The notes beneath the pieces were generated by a model that worked only from the letters and a program-made list of their open reading frames with translations, had not been told where the DNA came from and did no database searches. A stretch of 64,000 nt of DNA from Roseovarius aestuariivivens. GTDB taxonomy: Bacteria; Pseudomonadota; Alphaproteobacteria; Rhodobacterales; Rhodobacteraceae. The position numbers were made by a program, and so were the translations under genes. Each line of letters starts with the position of its first letter. Position 1 is the first letter of the stretch. This document shows positions 44,583-53,068 of this stretch, one piece after another. The stretch spans positions 62,001 to 126,000 of the forward strand of contig NZ_SJEY01000008.1 in NCBI RefSeq assembly GCF_004761875.1. Direction: 5' to 3'.

Positions 44583-46136
44583 ATGTCCGACACGACCCAC
44601 GAAACCAAGACGACAGGGCAGATGCACCACATCAACAAGCCCCTTTTTGCCATCACCGGCGGCTTCATCGCGCTCTTTTGCGCGGTGGCTCTGTTTGATC
44701 TCGATCTCTTGTCCAGCATGGTCGATGCGGGCTTTGCCTTCTCCGCGCGGTATTTCGGCCTTTACTGGCAACTGCTGCTGCTGGCCACATTCCTGATCGG
44801 CCTTTTGCTGGTCGTGCTACCCGGTGGCCGTGCAATCCTGGGCAACCGCGACGAAGCAGAATTCCCAGTCTTCCAGTGGGGCGCCATGATCATGTGCACG
44901 CTTCTGGCGGGCGGCGGCGTCTTTTGGGCCGCGGGCGAGCCGATGGCGCATTTTCTGTCCTCGCCACCGCTTTACGGGGCCGAAGGCGCAACACAGGCGG
45001 CGGTCAATCCGGCACTTGCACAAAGCTTCATGCACTGGGGCTTTCTGGCCTGGGCGATCCTCGGCGCGCTGACGACCGTGATGCTGATGCATTACCACTA
45101 CGACCTTGGTTTGCCGCTTTCGCCGCGCACGCTGCTTTACCCCGTCTTCGGCGACAAGGCGATCAAGGGTCCTATAGGCCTCATTGCCGACGCCTCCTGC
45201 ATCATCGCGGTTGTTGCCGGCACGGTCGGCCCGATCGGCTTTCTTGGTCTGCAGGTAAGCTACGGCCTTTCGGCACTCTTCGGCATCTCCGACACGTTTG
45301 CCACGCAGGCCGCCGTCATTATCGGGCTTGCGGCGATCTATACGATCTCCGCGGCGACCGGCCTGTCGAAAGGCATTCAGATCCTGAGCCGTTTCAACGT
45401 GATCCTCGCCGCGATCCTTCTGGCCTTCATTCTGATCGCAGGCCCGACTGCCTTCATCTTCAAGGGCTTCTTTGGCGGCTTTGCCACGTATCTCAAGGAA
45501 TTCTTCCCGATGGCGCTCTACCGGGGCGAGGCCGGGGTCTTCGGCGATCCGGGCTGGCTTGGCTGGTGGACGGTCTTTTTCTGGGGCTGGTTCCTGGGCT
45601 ACGGCCCCCTGATGGCGATGTTCATCGCACGCATCTCACGCGGGCGGTCGATCCGGTCGATCGTGATCATGCTGGCGCTCATCGCCCCCATCGTGACCGC
45701 CTTCTGGTTCTCGATCATCGGCGGCACGGGCATGGCTTATGAACTGTCGAACCCGGGCAGCGTGTCGCAAGCCTTCGAAGGCTTTAACCTGCCTGCCGCT
45801 CTACTGGCAATCACCCAGCAGCTTCCGATGGGCTTCCTTGTCTCGGTCCTGTTCCTGATCCTGACCACGGTTTTCGTGGCCACGACGGGGGACTCGATGA
45901 CCTATGTGATCTCGGTGGCCATGTCGAACGAGGACCGCCCCGCGCTTCCCGTTCGCATTTTCTGGGGTGTGGCCATGGCGGCCATGGCGCTCATCCTCAT
46001 CTACACCGGCTCGGGCGGCATCTCGAAACTGCAAAGCTTCATCGTCGTGACCGCCGTGCCGGTTTCGCTGGTGCTGTTGCCGTCGCTTTGGGACGCGCCG
46101 CGCATTACCCTGATGAAGGGCCGCGAGGGCAAATGA
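44583..46136 (+). CDS. BCCT-family betaine/carnitine/choline-type transporter
   Basis: A 517-residue membrane protein with about twelve segments. The family's central signature is visible around GWWTVFFWGWFLGYGPLMAMFIARISRGRSIR, where conserved Trp residues line the substrate path in BCCT carriers; MHWGFLAWAI is another landmark. The start at 44583 follows TGAGGAG. It should import a quaternary-amine or related zwitterion by sodium or proton symport or exchange. It lies 57 bases after the M19-like gene, so the ALDH and M19-like enzymes probably act on its cargo. Confidence 0.92.
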   Translation: MSDTTHETKTTGQMHHINKPLFAITGGFIALFCAVALFDLDLLSSMVDAGFAFSARYFGLYWQLLLLATFLIGLLLVVLPGGRAILGNRDEAEFPVFQWGAMIMCTLLAGGGVFWAAGEPMAHFLSSPPLYGAEGATQAAVNPALAQSFMHWGFLAWAILGALTTVMLMHYHYDLGLPLSPRTLLYPVFGDKAIKGPIGLIADASCIIAVVAGTVGPIGFLGLQVSYGLSALFGISDTFATQAAVIIGLAAIYTISAATGLSKGIQILSRFNVILAAILLAFILIAGPTAFIFKGFFGGFATYLKEFFPMALYRGEAGVFGDPGWLGWWTVFFWGWFLGYGPLMAMFIARISRGRSIRSIVIMLALIAPIVTAFWFSIIGGTGMAYELSNPGSVSQAFEGFNLPAALLAITQQLPMGFLVSVLFLILTTVFVATTGDSMTYVISVAMSNEDRPALPVRIFWGVAMAAMALILIYTGSGGISKLQSFIVVTAVPVSLVLLPSLWDAPRITLMKGREGK

Positions 46137-46143
46137 CGTAGCC

Positions 46144-46171
46144 CCGGGCGGCCCTAGGCAGGGCCGCCCGG
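46144..46171 (+). terminator. Strong hairpin after the BCCT gene
   Basis: A perfect 12-base stem (CCGGGCGGCCCT with AGGGCCGCCCGG) and a 4-base loop, eight bases after the BCCT stop. No T-run follows, so it could be a read-through attenuator or RNA stabiliser. It separates the transporter from the 564-residue protein gene. Confidence 0.5.
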
Positions 46172-46207
46172 ATATGCTCAACTCGAAGAAAGACCGGAGG
46201 TGCCAGG

Positions 46208-47902
46208 ATGACCCAAGCTTCACCCCCCACCATCGCCCCGCGCGACCCGAACGTGGTCATGAGGCTGGCGCGCCTTGGCTCTTTTCATCAGTCGCGGCTT
46301 AGCTTCATGCGCCAGCTTCTGCGCCGCATGGCAGCCGAACAGTGGCGCTTTGACGTGCCCGCGTTCGAGATTGACAGCGCCGGCGTGGGTCACGCGGTCT
46401 ACACCGCCCATGGACCAGAACGCGCCTATTCGCTGGTTGCCTTCTCGCATGATCTGCCTCCCGAGCAACGCTCGGATCGGGTGATCGCCACCGCTTGGGA
46501 CGCGACATTCACACTTTTCGACGGGATTCCGACGGATGCAGACATCGCCAGGCTGCGGGGTAATGTCCCCAAGCAGGAGGCTGGGCGCATCTCTGACCGC
46601 GAATTGTCACTGAGCCGTGCCAACCGCTCTGTCCGGCTCTGGAACCATGTGATCGACGCGCTTTCCGAAGGGCGACAACCGGATCAGAGCCTGGTCGACA
46701 CTGTCGGCTACCTGATGCGTACCACGGCTGTCTATGGGTCTGGCAAGTTCGGAGCGGCGGACCGAGAATACACACGCCACCGTCCAGAATGCGCCGGGCC
46801 CTTCCAGATCGAGATGCTGTCGGTCTACCTGACACGCGCGTTCGTCATGGATCTGGTCGAGCATATGGCCCGCGCCCGCGCGCCTTTGACGGCCGTGCCG
46901 CTCGACCCGGCGCTGCGCCGCCGGTTCGGGATCGGCAATTCAACCGGGCTCGGGATGGCGCCGTTTCTGATCAATCATCCCCAACTGCTCAACGCCTGGA
47001 TTGCCGCGCGCGAGGAAGCGCTTGCGCGCGTGAGGTCGCTTCCCACAGGCGGCGCGGCAGAGGTCGAGGCGTTCCGCACCTTCGTCATCCGCGCCCAGAT
47101 GCACGCGCAAAGCTGGAGTTCGGAGCACCCCCTGCAGGTTGAGAAGCTTGATGCCCTGCGGGCTGATATGGCTGCTCTTGCCACGCATCTAAGCCAGGCG
47201 GATCTCACCAGTGATTATCCCTGGAACCGGCTTTGGCTGTGGGCCCAGGATCACCTGTCGATGGAAGGACAGGAACAACTGGCCTCGCTCATCCTTGAAC
47301 CGCACGGAACCATCGTTGACCAGCTCGCCTCGTGCATGTCGGCGGAGGAGCACACCGCGTGGCCCATCGACGGCACGATGCCCGTTTCAGACCTGCGCGG
47401 GATCGTTGAGGATGTCTATGGCTGGGCGCTCAAAATCGACTGGACCGATCCCGCACCCTGTGCCCGGGTCTGGTACGTGTCGGAGGCCAAGCTGGAGCCG
47501 CGGCTCGGGCAGCGCTTTGAAGAACCTCTGGAAGCCTATGAACAACCCTTGGGCCCGGGGAGAGATGCAGCAAGACTTCACGCCGCGCTGCAAGATACCG
47601 AGGCCACCACAACAGCCGCGTTCTTGCTTCGGCGTCCCGAGTTCCGGCATATCGCCCGCCGCGCCCAGATGGCCGCGCGCCTGCCCTATGCCGAGATTCG
47701 CGACAACACGCTCGACGCGCGCATGCTGCCCATCGATATGCTGCGGCTGAAGCTGTCATTCTTCGGAGCCTGTCATTTCGACCCGCGCTCGGACCGCTGG
47801 CTGCGTATCAATATGTACCAGCATGCCCCCTTCCCGCACGAGCTTGACCGCGTGACCGGCGACGACTGGACATTGCCGCCGCTGCCACTGGCCGCGGAAT
47901 AG
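46208..47902 (+). CDS. Uncharacterised 564-residue protein
   Basis: I do not recognise a family. The protein is soluble, without signal peptide or membrane segment, and rich in Arg, Ala and Leu. Features are RLARLGSFHQSRLSFMRQLLRRMAAEQW at the N-terminus, YGSGKFGAADREYT and FQIEMLSVYLTRAFVMDLVEHM in the middle, FVIRAQMHAQSWSSEHPLQVEKLDALR, a Glu/Arg-containing WYVSEAKLEPRLGQRF and a conserved-looking C-terminus CHFDPRSDRWLRINMYQHAPFP. Codon use matches its neighbours, so it is a real gene. A GGAGGTG ribosome site precedes it. It lies 11 bases before the DUF3726 gene and probably works with it; likely an enzyme of the BCCT-associated pathway. Confidence 0.8.
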   Translation: MTQASPPTIAPRDPNVVMRLARLGSFHQSRLSFMRQLLRRMAAEQWRFDVPAFEIDSAGVGHAVYTAHGPERAYSLVAFSHDLPPEQRSDRVIATAWDATFTLFDGIPTDADIARLRGNVPKQEAGRISDRELSLSRANRSVRLWNHVIDALSEGRQPDQSLVDTVGYLMRTTAVYGSGKFGAADREYTRHRPECAGPFQIEMLSVYLTRAFVMDLVEHMARARAPLTAVPLDPALRRRFGIGNSTGLGMAPFLINHPQLLNAWIAAREEALARVRSLPTGGAAEVEAFRTFVIRAQMHAQSWSSEHPLQVEKLDALRADMAALATHLSQADLTSDYPWNRLWLWAQDHLSMEGQEQLASLILEPHGTIVDQLASCMSAEEHTAWPIDGTMPVSDLRGIVEDVYGWALKIDWTDPAPCARVWYVSEAKLEPRLGQRFEEPLEAYEQPLGPGRDAARLHAALQDTEATTTAAFLLRRPEFRHIARRAQMAARLPYAEIRDNTLDARMLPIDMLRLKLSFFGACHFDPRSDRWLRINMYQHAPFPHELDRVTGDDWTLPPLPLAAE

Positions 47903-47913
47903 GACGCAAGCGC

Positions 47914-48567
47914 ATGGACTGGTCACTCAATGAAATAGAGGGGCTGGCGCGCAAGGCCGTGCGAGGGGCCGGCTATGGCTGGGGTCATGCCGAAGAAGCA
48001 GGGAAGGCGACACGTTGGATCTGTGCCGCGGGATGGCCAGGGGCCGAATTGCTGGCCGACTTGCTGACAAGGCTGGACGGTGTCGCCTACGACGATATCC
48101 GGCCCGAAAGCTGCACCGGGCCATGGCGCGCGCGGCTTGGCACGCTCTGCCCTCTGATCACGGGCGCCGCGATCTGCGATCTTGCGCCGCGTTGGGCGTC
48201 GGGAGAGACCTTGCAACTCGGCGCTGTGGCGGCGCCCCTCTTCCTCGTACCTTATATGGTTTGGTCTGCGGATCGGACGGGTGTGCCGCTCATGCTCGAA
48301 TGGCCCGGTCTGAAGATCATTCGCGGCGCAGGTCAGACCGGCATCCACCTGCCTGATCCCGCCACGTTGAGCCTTGCGCAGGTCGAGGGCGCGACTCTCA
48401 CCCCGGCGACATCGGTGACTGGCCTGCCTCTTATCCGCGCGTATCGCGCGCATGTCAGCGCTGACCCGGCCGCGCGCCTGCAACAGCTGGCCCACCGCAC
48501 CTACGCGCCCGAAACCGAGGAAAGCCGCCGCGCCGGGGCCGGCGCGGGGCTTAGCGACAACGACTGA
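47914..48567 (+). CDS. DUF3726 family protein
   Basis: A 217-residue protein whose opening MDWSLNEIEGLARKAVRGAGYGWGHAEEAGKATRWI fits DUF3726, a family without known function that usually occurs in alphaproteobacteria. LGAVAAPLFLVPYMVWSA and LMLEWPGLKIIRG are other distinctive segments. It has no signal peptide. It follows the 564-residue protein gene by 11 bases and is convergent with the Tat-MBL gene (six bases apart). The two unknown proteins may form one enzyme or a complex. The family call is from memory of the N-terminal motif. Confidence 0.7.
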   Translation: MDWSLNEIEGLARKAVRGAGYGWGHAEEAGKATRWICAAGWPGAELLADLLTRLDGVAYDDIRPESCTGPWRARLGTLCPLITGAAICDLAPRWASGETLQLGAVAAPLFLVPYMVWSADRTGVPLMLEWPGLKIIRGAGQTGIHLPDPATLSLAQVEGATLTPATSVTGLPLIRAYRAHVSADPAARLQQLAHRTYAPETEESRRAGAGAGLSDND

Positions 48568-48573
48568 CGTCGA

Positions 48574-49539
48574 TCAAAACTGCCAGAGCGCGGGCACGAA
48601 GCGATATGCATCGCCGTCGCGCTTCACATGGCCCACGCCCGGGAACGGGAAGTGATAACCCAAAACCGCGATACGGTCCTCGGCCGCCATGTCGAGCAAT
48701 CGTTTGCGAGTCGCGACCGTCTGCTCGCCATCGCTGTCGAAATTATTGTACCAGCCGGGGTGCGCGAAATTCGTGTAGGCGTGGCTCATCGCGTCGCCAA
48801 GCGCGATCAGGGAGCTGTCGCCGCTATCCACGCGCACGCTCATATGACCCGGCGTGTGACCCGGTGTATCAAACAGCGTCACCCCCGACACCACCTCGTA
48901 TCCATCACCGACAAGCGTCCACTCGACACCCTCGGTCTCGATCGAATTGACCGCGCCGACGACGAATTGCTGATCCTCCGCCGGTACGCGGTTGACCAGA
49001 CCGTCCTGCATCCAGTGGGCATGCTCTGCCTCGCCTAGGATATACTCGGCATCCGGAATGATTGCCTCGTCGAAATCGTCCCTGATACCCCAGATGTGGT
49101 CGGGGTGGGCATGCGTGATGACCACGTGGGTGATTGCGAACGGATCAATCCCTGCCGCGTCAAGATTGCGCATCAGCTGACCTGCGGTGTCGAAAAACCG
49201 ATTGCCGGATCCAACGTCAACCAGCACCTTTGCGTCCCCAGTTTCGACGTAAAGATGGTTGGTATGAGAGTACCCCTCCTCGGGTGAAAGATAATTGGCC
49301 TCAAGAAACGCCTGAACCTCCTCGCGCGGGGCGTTGATGCCAAGCCCGGTGGTAGGCAGGCTGAACCAACCGTCAGAGACGATCGTGATGCGCGCATCAC
49401 CGACCGAAAAGCGGAAAAAGCCGGGGTTTTCACCGACGGGGCGGCCTAGCTCAGCGCGCACCGCTGCCGGCATCGCGAAGGCCGGCGCAGCGGCCGCCAG
49501 TTTCATAATCTCGCGGCGCGTGGGTTTGAAAAGCGGCAT
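48574..49539 (-). CDS. Tat-exported MBL-fold metallo-hydrolase
   Basis: A 321-residue protein. The N-terminus TRREIMKLAAAAPAFAMPAAVRA is a twin-arginine signal (Arg8-Arg9), so the folded, metal-loaded enzyme should reach the periplasm. Metal ligands are THAHPDH, TPGHTPGH, ALGDAMSH and the C-terminal GYHFPFPG. The group resembles periplasmic lactonase or arylsulfatase-like MBL proteins. The start at 49539 is used because the Tat signal follows at once and GGATCC(A)-rich DNA precedes; a frame reaching 49812 has an unlikely leader. It is divergent from the racemase-family gene. Confidence 0.83.
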   Translation of the reverse strand: MPLFKPTRREIMKLAAAAPAFAMPAAVRAELGRPVGENPGFFRFSVGDARITIVSDGWFSLPTTGLGINAPREEVQAFLEANYLSPEEGYSHTNHLYVETGDAKVLVDVGSGNRFFDTAGQLMRNLDAAGIDPFAITHVVITHAHPDHIWGIRDDFDEAIIPDAEYILGEAEHAHWMQDGLVNRVPAEDQQFVVGAVNSIETEGVEWTLVGDGYEVVSGVTLFDTPGHTPGHMSVRVDSGDSSLIALGDAMSHAYTNFAHPGWYNNFDSDGEQTVATRKRLLDMAAEDRIAVLGYHFPFPGVGHVKRDGDAYRFVPALWQF

Positions 49540-49677
49540 TGTGGATCCTCCCCGTTTACATTTCACGCGAGGATAGCCACGCCTTCGTTCAACGCAACAC
49601 GTTTTCTGAATATGTTTGCCGCTGGACCGGCACCCAGACCGCTCATACTCTCGACCGAGGTCACCGGAGCAGTTCCC

Positions 49678-50733
49678 ATGCGCACGTCCCGCATCCTCAC
49701 CGCCGTCGAAGCCCATGCCGAAGGCGAGCCCGGTCGCGTCATCACAGGTGGCGCGCCGATCCTTCACGGCGCCAGCGTGTTCGAAAAAATGCAGGACATG
49801 GCGCGCAATCACGACGATCTGCGTCTTCTGATGCTGCGAGAACCGCGTGGGTATCCGGCGCTGTGCTGCAATATGCTTGTGCCGCCCTGTGATCCGAAGG
49901 CCGACGCGGGTTTCATTATCATGGAGCAGACGGAGTATCCGCCGATGTCAGGCTCCAACACGATCTGCGTCGTGACCGTGCTTCTCGAAACCGGCATTCT
50001 TCCGATGACTGAGCCGGTCACCAACCTGACGCTCGAAGCGCCTGCCGGTCTGATCCGGGTGCGCGCCGACTGCAAGAACGGCAAGGTTGTGCAGGTGACA
50101 TTTCAAAATGTGCCGGCTTTTGCCCTGCATCTCGACGCATCGCTCGACGTGCCAGGTTTGGGGCGCATCGCCGTGGATATCGCCTGGGGCGGGATGTTCT
50201 ATGTGCTGGCCGATGCCGATGCTCTTGGCGTCTCTCTTGCCGCCGAGAACGGTGCGCAGATCGTACAGGTTTCCGAACGCATTCTTTCAGCGGCGCAAGA
50301 GCAACTGCCCGTCGCACATCCCGAAAATCCTGCGATTACGGGGCCGACCATCACGCAGCTTTACGGCGCGCCGGTACTCCCCGGCACGCATCAACGCAAC
50401 GCCGTCACGGTTTCATCCGGCGGGTATGATCCTGACAAACCGCACGCCGTGCCCGGCACGCTGGATCGTTCGCCGTGCGGTACGGGCACCTGCGCGCGCA
50501 TGGCAGCACTTTTCGCTCGCGGCGAGTTGAAGCCGGGGCAGGATTTCGTCAATGCCGGTCCGCTCGGAACCCTTTTCACGGGGTCGATCACAGACGTAAC
50601 GGAAGTCGCGGGACATCCTGCAATCATCCCGTCTCTGTCGGGACAGGGATGGATCACCGGATTGTCTCAGTGGACGCTCGATCCAACCGACCCGTTCCGG
50701 CAAGGTTACAGGATCGGTGATATCTGGGCCTGA
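49678..50733 (+). CDS. Proline racemase/hydroxyproline epimerase-family enzyme (Ser/Cys type)
   Basis: A 351-residue protein of the proline racemase family. The first catalytic position, Cys in MCGHG of racemases, is Ser91 in MSGSNT, while the second, in DRSPCGTGTCA, is Cys. The family divides into Cys/Cys (proline racemase, 4-hydroxyproline epimerase), Cys/Thr (trans-3-hydroxyproline dehydratase) and Ser/Cys members. The start at 49678 follows CGGAG. No hydroxyproline dehydrogenase or transporter is adjacent, so the substrate is open. It may serve proline-betaine or hydroxyproline use along with the betaine genes upstream. Confidence 0.85.
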   Translation: MRTSRILTAVEAHAEGEPGRVITGGAPILHGASVFEKMQDMARNHDDLRLLMLREPRGYPALCCNMLVPPCDPKADAGFIIMEQTEYPPMSGSNTICVVTVLLETGILPMTEPVTNLTLEAPAGLIRVRADCKNGKVVQVTFQNVPAFALHLDASLDVPGLGRIAVDIAWGGMFYVLADADALGVSLAAENGAQIVQVSERILSAAQEQLPVAHPENPAITGPTITQLYGAPVLPGTHQRNAVTVSSGGYDPDKPHAVPGTLDRSPCGTGTCARMAALFARGELKPGQDFVNAGPLGTLFTGSITDVTEVAGHPAIIPSLSGQGWITGLSQWTLDPTDPFRQGYRIGDIWA

Positions 50734-50746
50734 CGTGAAACCGGCG

Positions 50747-50839
50747 TTAGTAGGGTCCCACACCACCCGTTACAGTGGCGAGTACGAAAACGACGACGGC
50801 AAGACCGGCAATGATATGATAGTTGCGAATACGAAGCAT
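50747..50839 (-). CDS. Possible 30-residue single-span membrane peptide
   Basis: A short frame encodes a peptide beginning MLRIRNYH, continuing with a hydrophobic run IIAGLAVVVFVLATV and ending VGPY. Positive charges before the span suggest an N-in orientation. It lies alone between convergent racemase-family and ribE genes. The ribosome site is weak, so this is a candidate only. Confidence 0.35.
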   Translation of the reverse strand: MLRIRNYHIIAGLAVVVFVLATVTGGVGPY

Positions 50840-50946
50840 GGCTGAAGCCTGAAAAACGGTACGTTGAATAAATTCATGATACCTCAACCGACGCTCTGTC
50901 GCAGCGGGAAGTGACTCCTGCCCGAATTTGCGCGGATTTCAGCCGC

Positions 50947-51534
50947 TCAGCCGGCCTCTTGCAGACGCGCCACATAGCGCGCCAGCGTATCGATCTCCAG
51001 GTTGACCTGGTCCCCCACCTTTGTCTGGCCCCAGGTCGTAACTTCTTTCGTATGCGGGATGAAATTTATGCCGAAGTCCCGGCCTTCCACCTCATTCACT
51101 GTCAGCGACGTCCCGTTCAGCGCAACGGATCCCTTTGGGGCGATGAACCGTGCAAGTGCCTCCGGTGCACGCAAGGTCACGCGGGTACTGTCGCCATCGT
51201 CACGAAGGTCAACAACCTCTGCCAAGCCGTCGACATGTCCCGATACGATATGCCCGCCAAGCTCGTCCCCGACCTTGAGTGACCTTTCTAGATTGACACG
51301 ACGGCCTTCGGACCACGTCCCGAGATTGCTTTTTGATACAGTCTCTGCGGATACGTCCACGTCGAACCAGTCCGCGCCTTTGTCGACCACCGTCAGGCAA
51401 ACCCCGTCGCAGGCAATCGAGGCGCCGATATCGACGTCGCTCATGTCATAGCGGGTGCCGATGCGCACACGCATGTCGCCGCGCGTCTCAACGGCGCGGA
51501 TCTCGCCCATATCGGTAATAATACCTGTAAACAT
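50947..51534 (-). CDS. ribE: Riboflavin synthase, alpha chain
   Basis: A 195-residue protein opening MFTGIITDMGEIRAVE, the signature of riboflavin synthase, with the internal two-fold repeat seen again as LGTWSEGRRVNLERSLKVGDELGGHIVSGHVDG and VALNGTSLTVNEVEG. It joins two lumazine molecules to make riboflavin in the cytoplasm. In many alphaproteobacteria ribE lies directly beside ribD; here the capsule genes lie between them on the opposite strand. No FMN riboswitch was recognised upstream. Confidence 0.95.
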   Translation of the reverse strand: MFTGIITDMGEIRAVETRGDMRVRIGTRYDMSDVDIGASIACDGVCLTVVDKGADWFDVDVSAETVSKSNLGTWSEGRRVNLERSLKVGDELGGHIVSGHVDGLAEVVDLRDDGDSTRVTLRAPEALARFIAPKGSVALNGTSLTVNEVEGRDFGINFIPHTKEVTTWGQTKVGDQVNLEIDTLARYVARLQEAG

Positions 51535-51679
51535 GAAAGCGCTCCCTGTGCTTTGATCCGGACCTAGCGGGCGCGGCGCGCTCTGGCAAGACGGCCTCTT
51601 GCCCGGGTCTTAAATTCGCCCCAATACTGAGGTAGTGCGACCAAAAAGCAAAAGAGCAGACGAAAGCAGGCGATCTAAT

Positions 51680-52972
51680 ATGAGTGCGCTTTCCGGCGAT
51701 AATCTGGTTTTCCTCTTTCTTCAGGGGCCGCACGGGCCGTTTTTCGCAAAGCTCGGAACGATGCTCTGCCGTGCAGGCGCTCAGGTCTGGCGCGTGGGCT
51801 TCAACGCGGGCGACGCGGCATTCTGGCCCCAAAAGGGCCAGTACATCCCCTTCACCGGAACCATTGACAACTGGCGCGGCGCCTTCCGCGAGCTGCTGTC
51901 GGAAAAGGGCGTGACGGACCTTGTTCTATATGGCGACACAAGACCCATCCATGCCCAGGCCGTCGAAGCGGCGCGCACAGCCGGATTACGCATTCACGTT
52001 TTCGAGGAAGGCTACTTGCGGCCCTACTGGGTGACCTATGAGCGGGGTGGCAGCAACGGAAATTCACGCCTCATGGAAATGGGCGTGGCGGATATGCGCC
52101 GCGCGCTGGAGAATTCCGACATGGACAGCGCCCTGCCGCCCGCTTCGTGGGGCGACATGCGACAGCATATTTTCTACGGGGCGGCCTATCACGGATGCGT
52201 TCTTTTCCTCAATCGACGCTATCGAAACTTCCGACCGCACCGCGCCCTTTCCGTCAGCCAGGAATTTCGTCTGTACATCAAGCGCCTGCTGCTGATGCCG
52301 GCACAGGCCATTGACCGGCGCATCGCGACGCGGCGTATTCGCAATGGCGGGTTCCCGTACCATCTCGCGCTGCTGCAGCTTGAGCATGACGCATCATTTC
52401 AGATGCATTCGCCATTCTCCACGATGACCGAATTCCTTGAAACCGTGACCGAGAATTTTGCAAAAGGCGCGCCCCGACATCATCACCTTGTCGTCAAAGC
52501 CCATCCGCTCGAAGATGGGCGCATCCCGATCCGATCCGAGCTTCGGCGGCTCGCACGACAACACAACATCGCCGACCGCGTACACTACGTCCGCGGCGGC
52601 AAGCTGGCGCAGCTACTCGACGAGGCGCGAAGTGCCGTGACGGTCAACTCAACCGCTGCGCAACAGGTGCTCTGGCGCGGTATTCCGCTCAAGACTTTCG
52701 GCGAGGCCGTCTATGCCAAGCCAGAATTCGTGTCGACCAAACCCCTTCGCGATTTCTTTGCCGCGCCCGAGCGGCCCGACCGCAAGGCCTACGCCGATTA
52801 TCGGCGCTACCTGCTTGAAACCAGCCAGGTGGCGGGCGGTTTCTATTCAGCCCGGGGCCGCAGACAACTGCTGCGGCAGGCTGTCGACATGATGCTCAAC
52901 GACGAGGATCCCTATGACGCGCTCGTCTCCGGTACCGCGGCGCCGCGGCAACAGTTGCAGGCAGTCACCTGA
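51680..52972 (+). CDS. kpsS: Capsular polysaccharide beta-Kdo transferase-like protein KpsS
   Basis: A 430-residue protein of the KpsS family: FLFLQGPHGPFFAKLGTMLCRAGAQVWRVGFNAGD at the N-terminus, VFEEGYLRPYWVTYERGG, and KAHPLEDGR followed by TVNSTAAQQVLWRGIPLKTFGEAVY. In E. coli, KpsS and KpsC add the Kdo linker to lyso-phosphatidylglycerol that anchors the capsule. The start at 51680 (MSALSGDNLVF) puts the family motif near the N-terminus. It opens a plus-strand trio with the export lipoprotein and kpsC. Confidence 0.88.
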   Translation: MSALSGDNLVFLFLQGPHGPFFAKLGTMLCRAGAQVWRVGFNAGDAAFWPQKGQYIPFTGTIDNWRGAFRELLSEKGVTDLVLYGDTRPIHAQAVEAARTAGLRIHVFEEGYLRPYWVTYERGGSNGNSRLMEMGVADMRRALENSDMDSALPPASWGDMRQHIFYGAAYHGCVLFLNRRYRNFRPHRALSVSQEFRLYIKRLLLMPAQAIDRRIATRRIRNGGFPYHLALLQLEHDASFQMHSPFSTMTEFLETVTENFAKGAPRHHHLVVKAHPLEDGRIPIRSELRRLARQHNIADRVHYVRGGKLAQLLDEARSAVTVNSTAAQQVLWRGIPLKTFGEAVYAKPEFVSTKPLRDFFAAPERPDRKAYADYRRYLLETSQVAGGFYSARGRRQLLRQAVDMMLNDEDPYDALVSGTAAPRQQLQAVT

Positions 52973-53068
52973 CGGCGTCCGACGGTTGCACTGGATTTGA
53001 CCGCCCGCGTAAGCTATTGTGACAAAAAAGTTCGAGGCAGTACAAAAACAGGTCGAGGAGACCGGGCA

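Noticed and set aside
51535..51679. FMN riboswitch before ribE
   Set aside because: The interval between ribE and kpsS is short and I could not find the conserved RFN sequence blocks.
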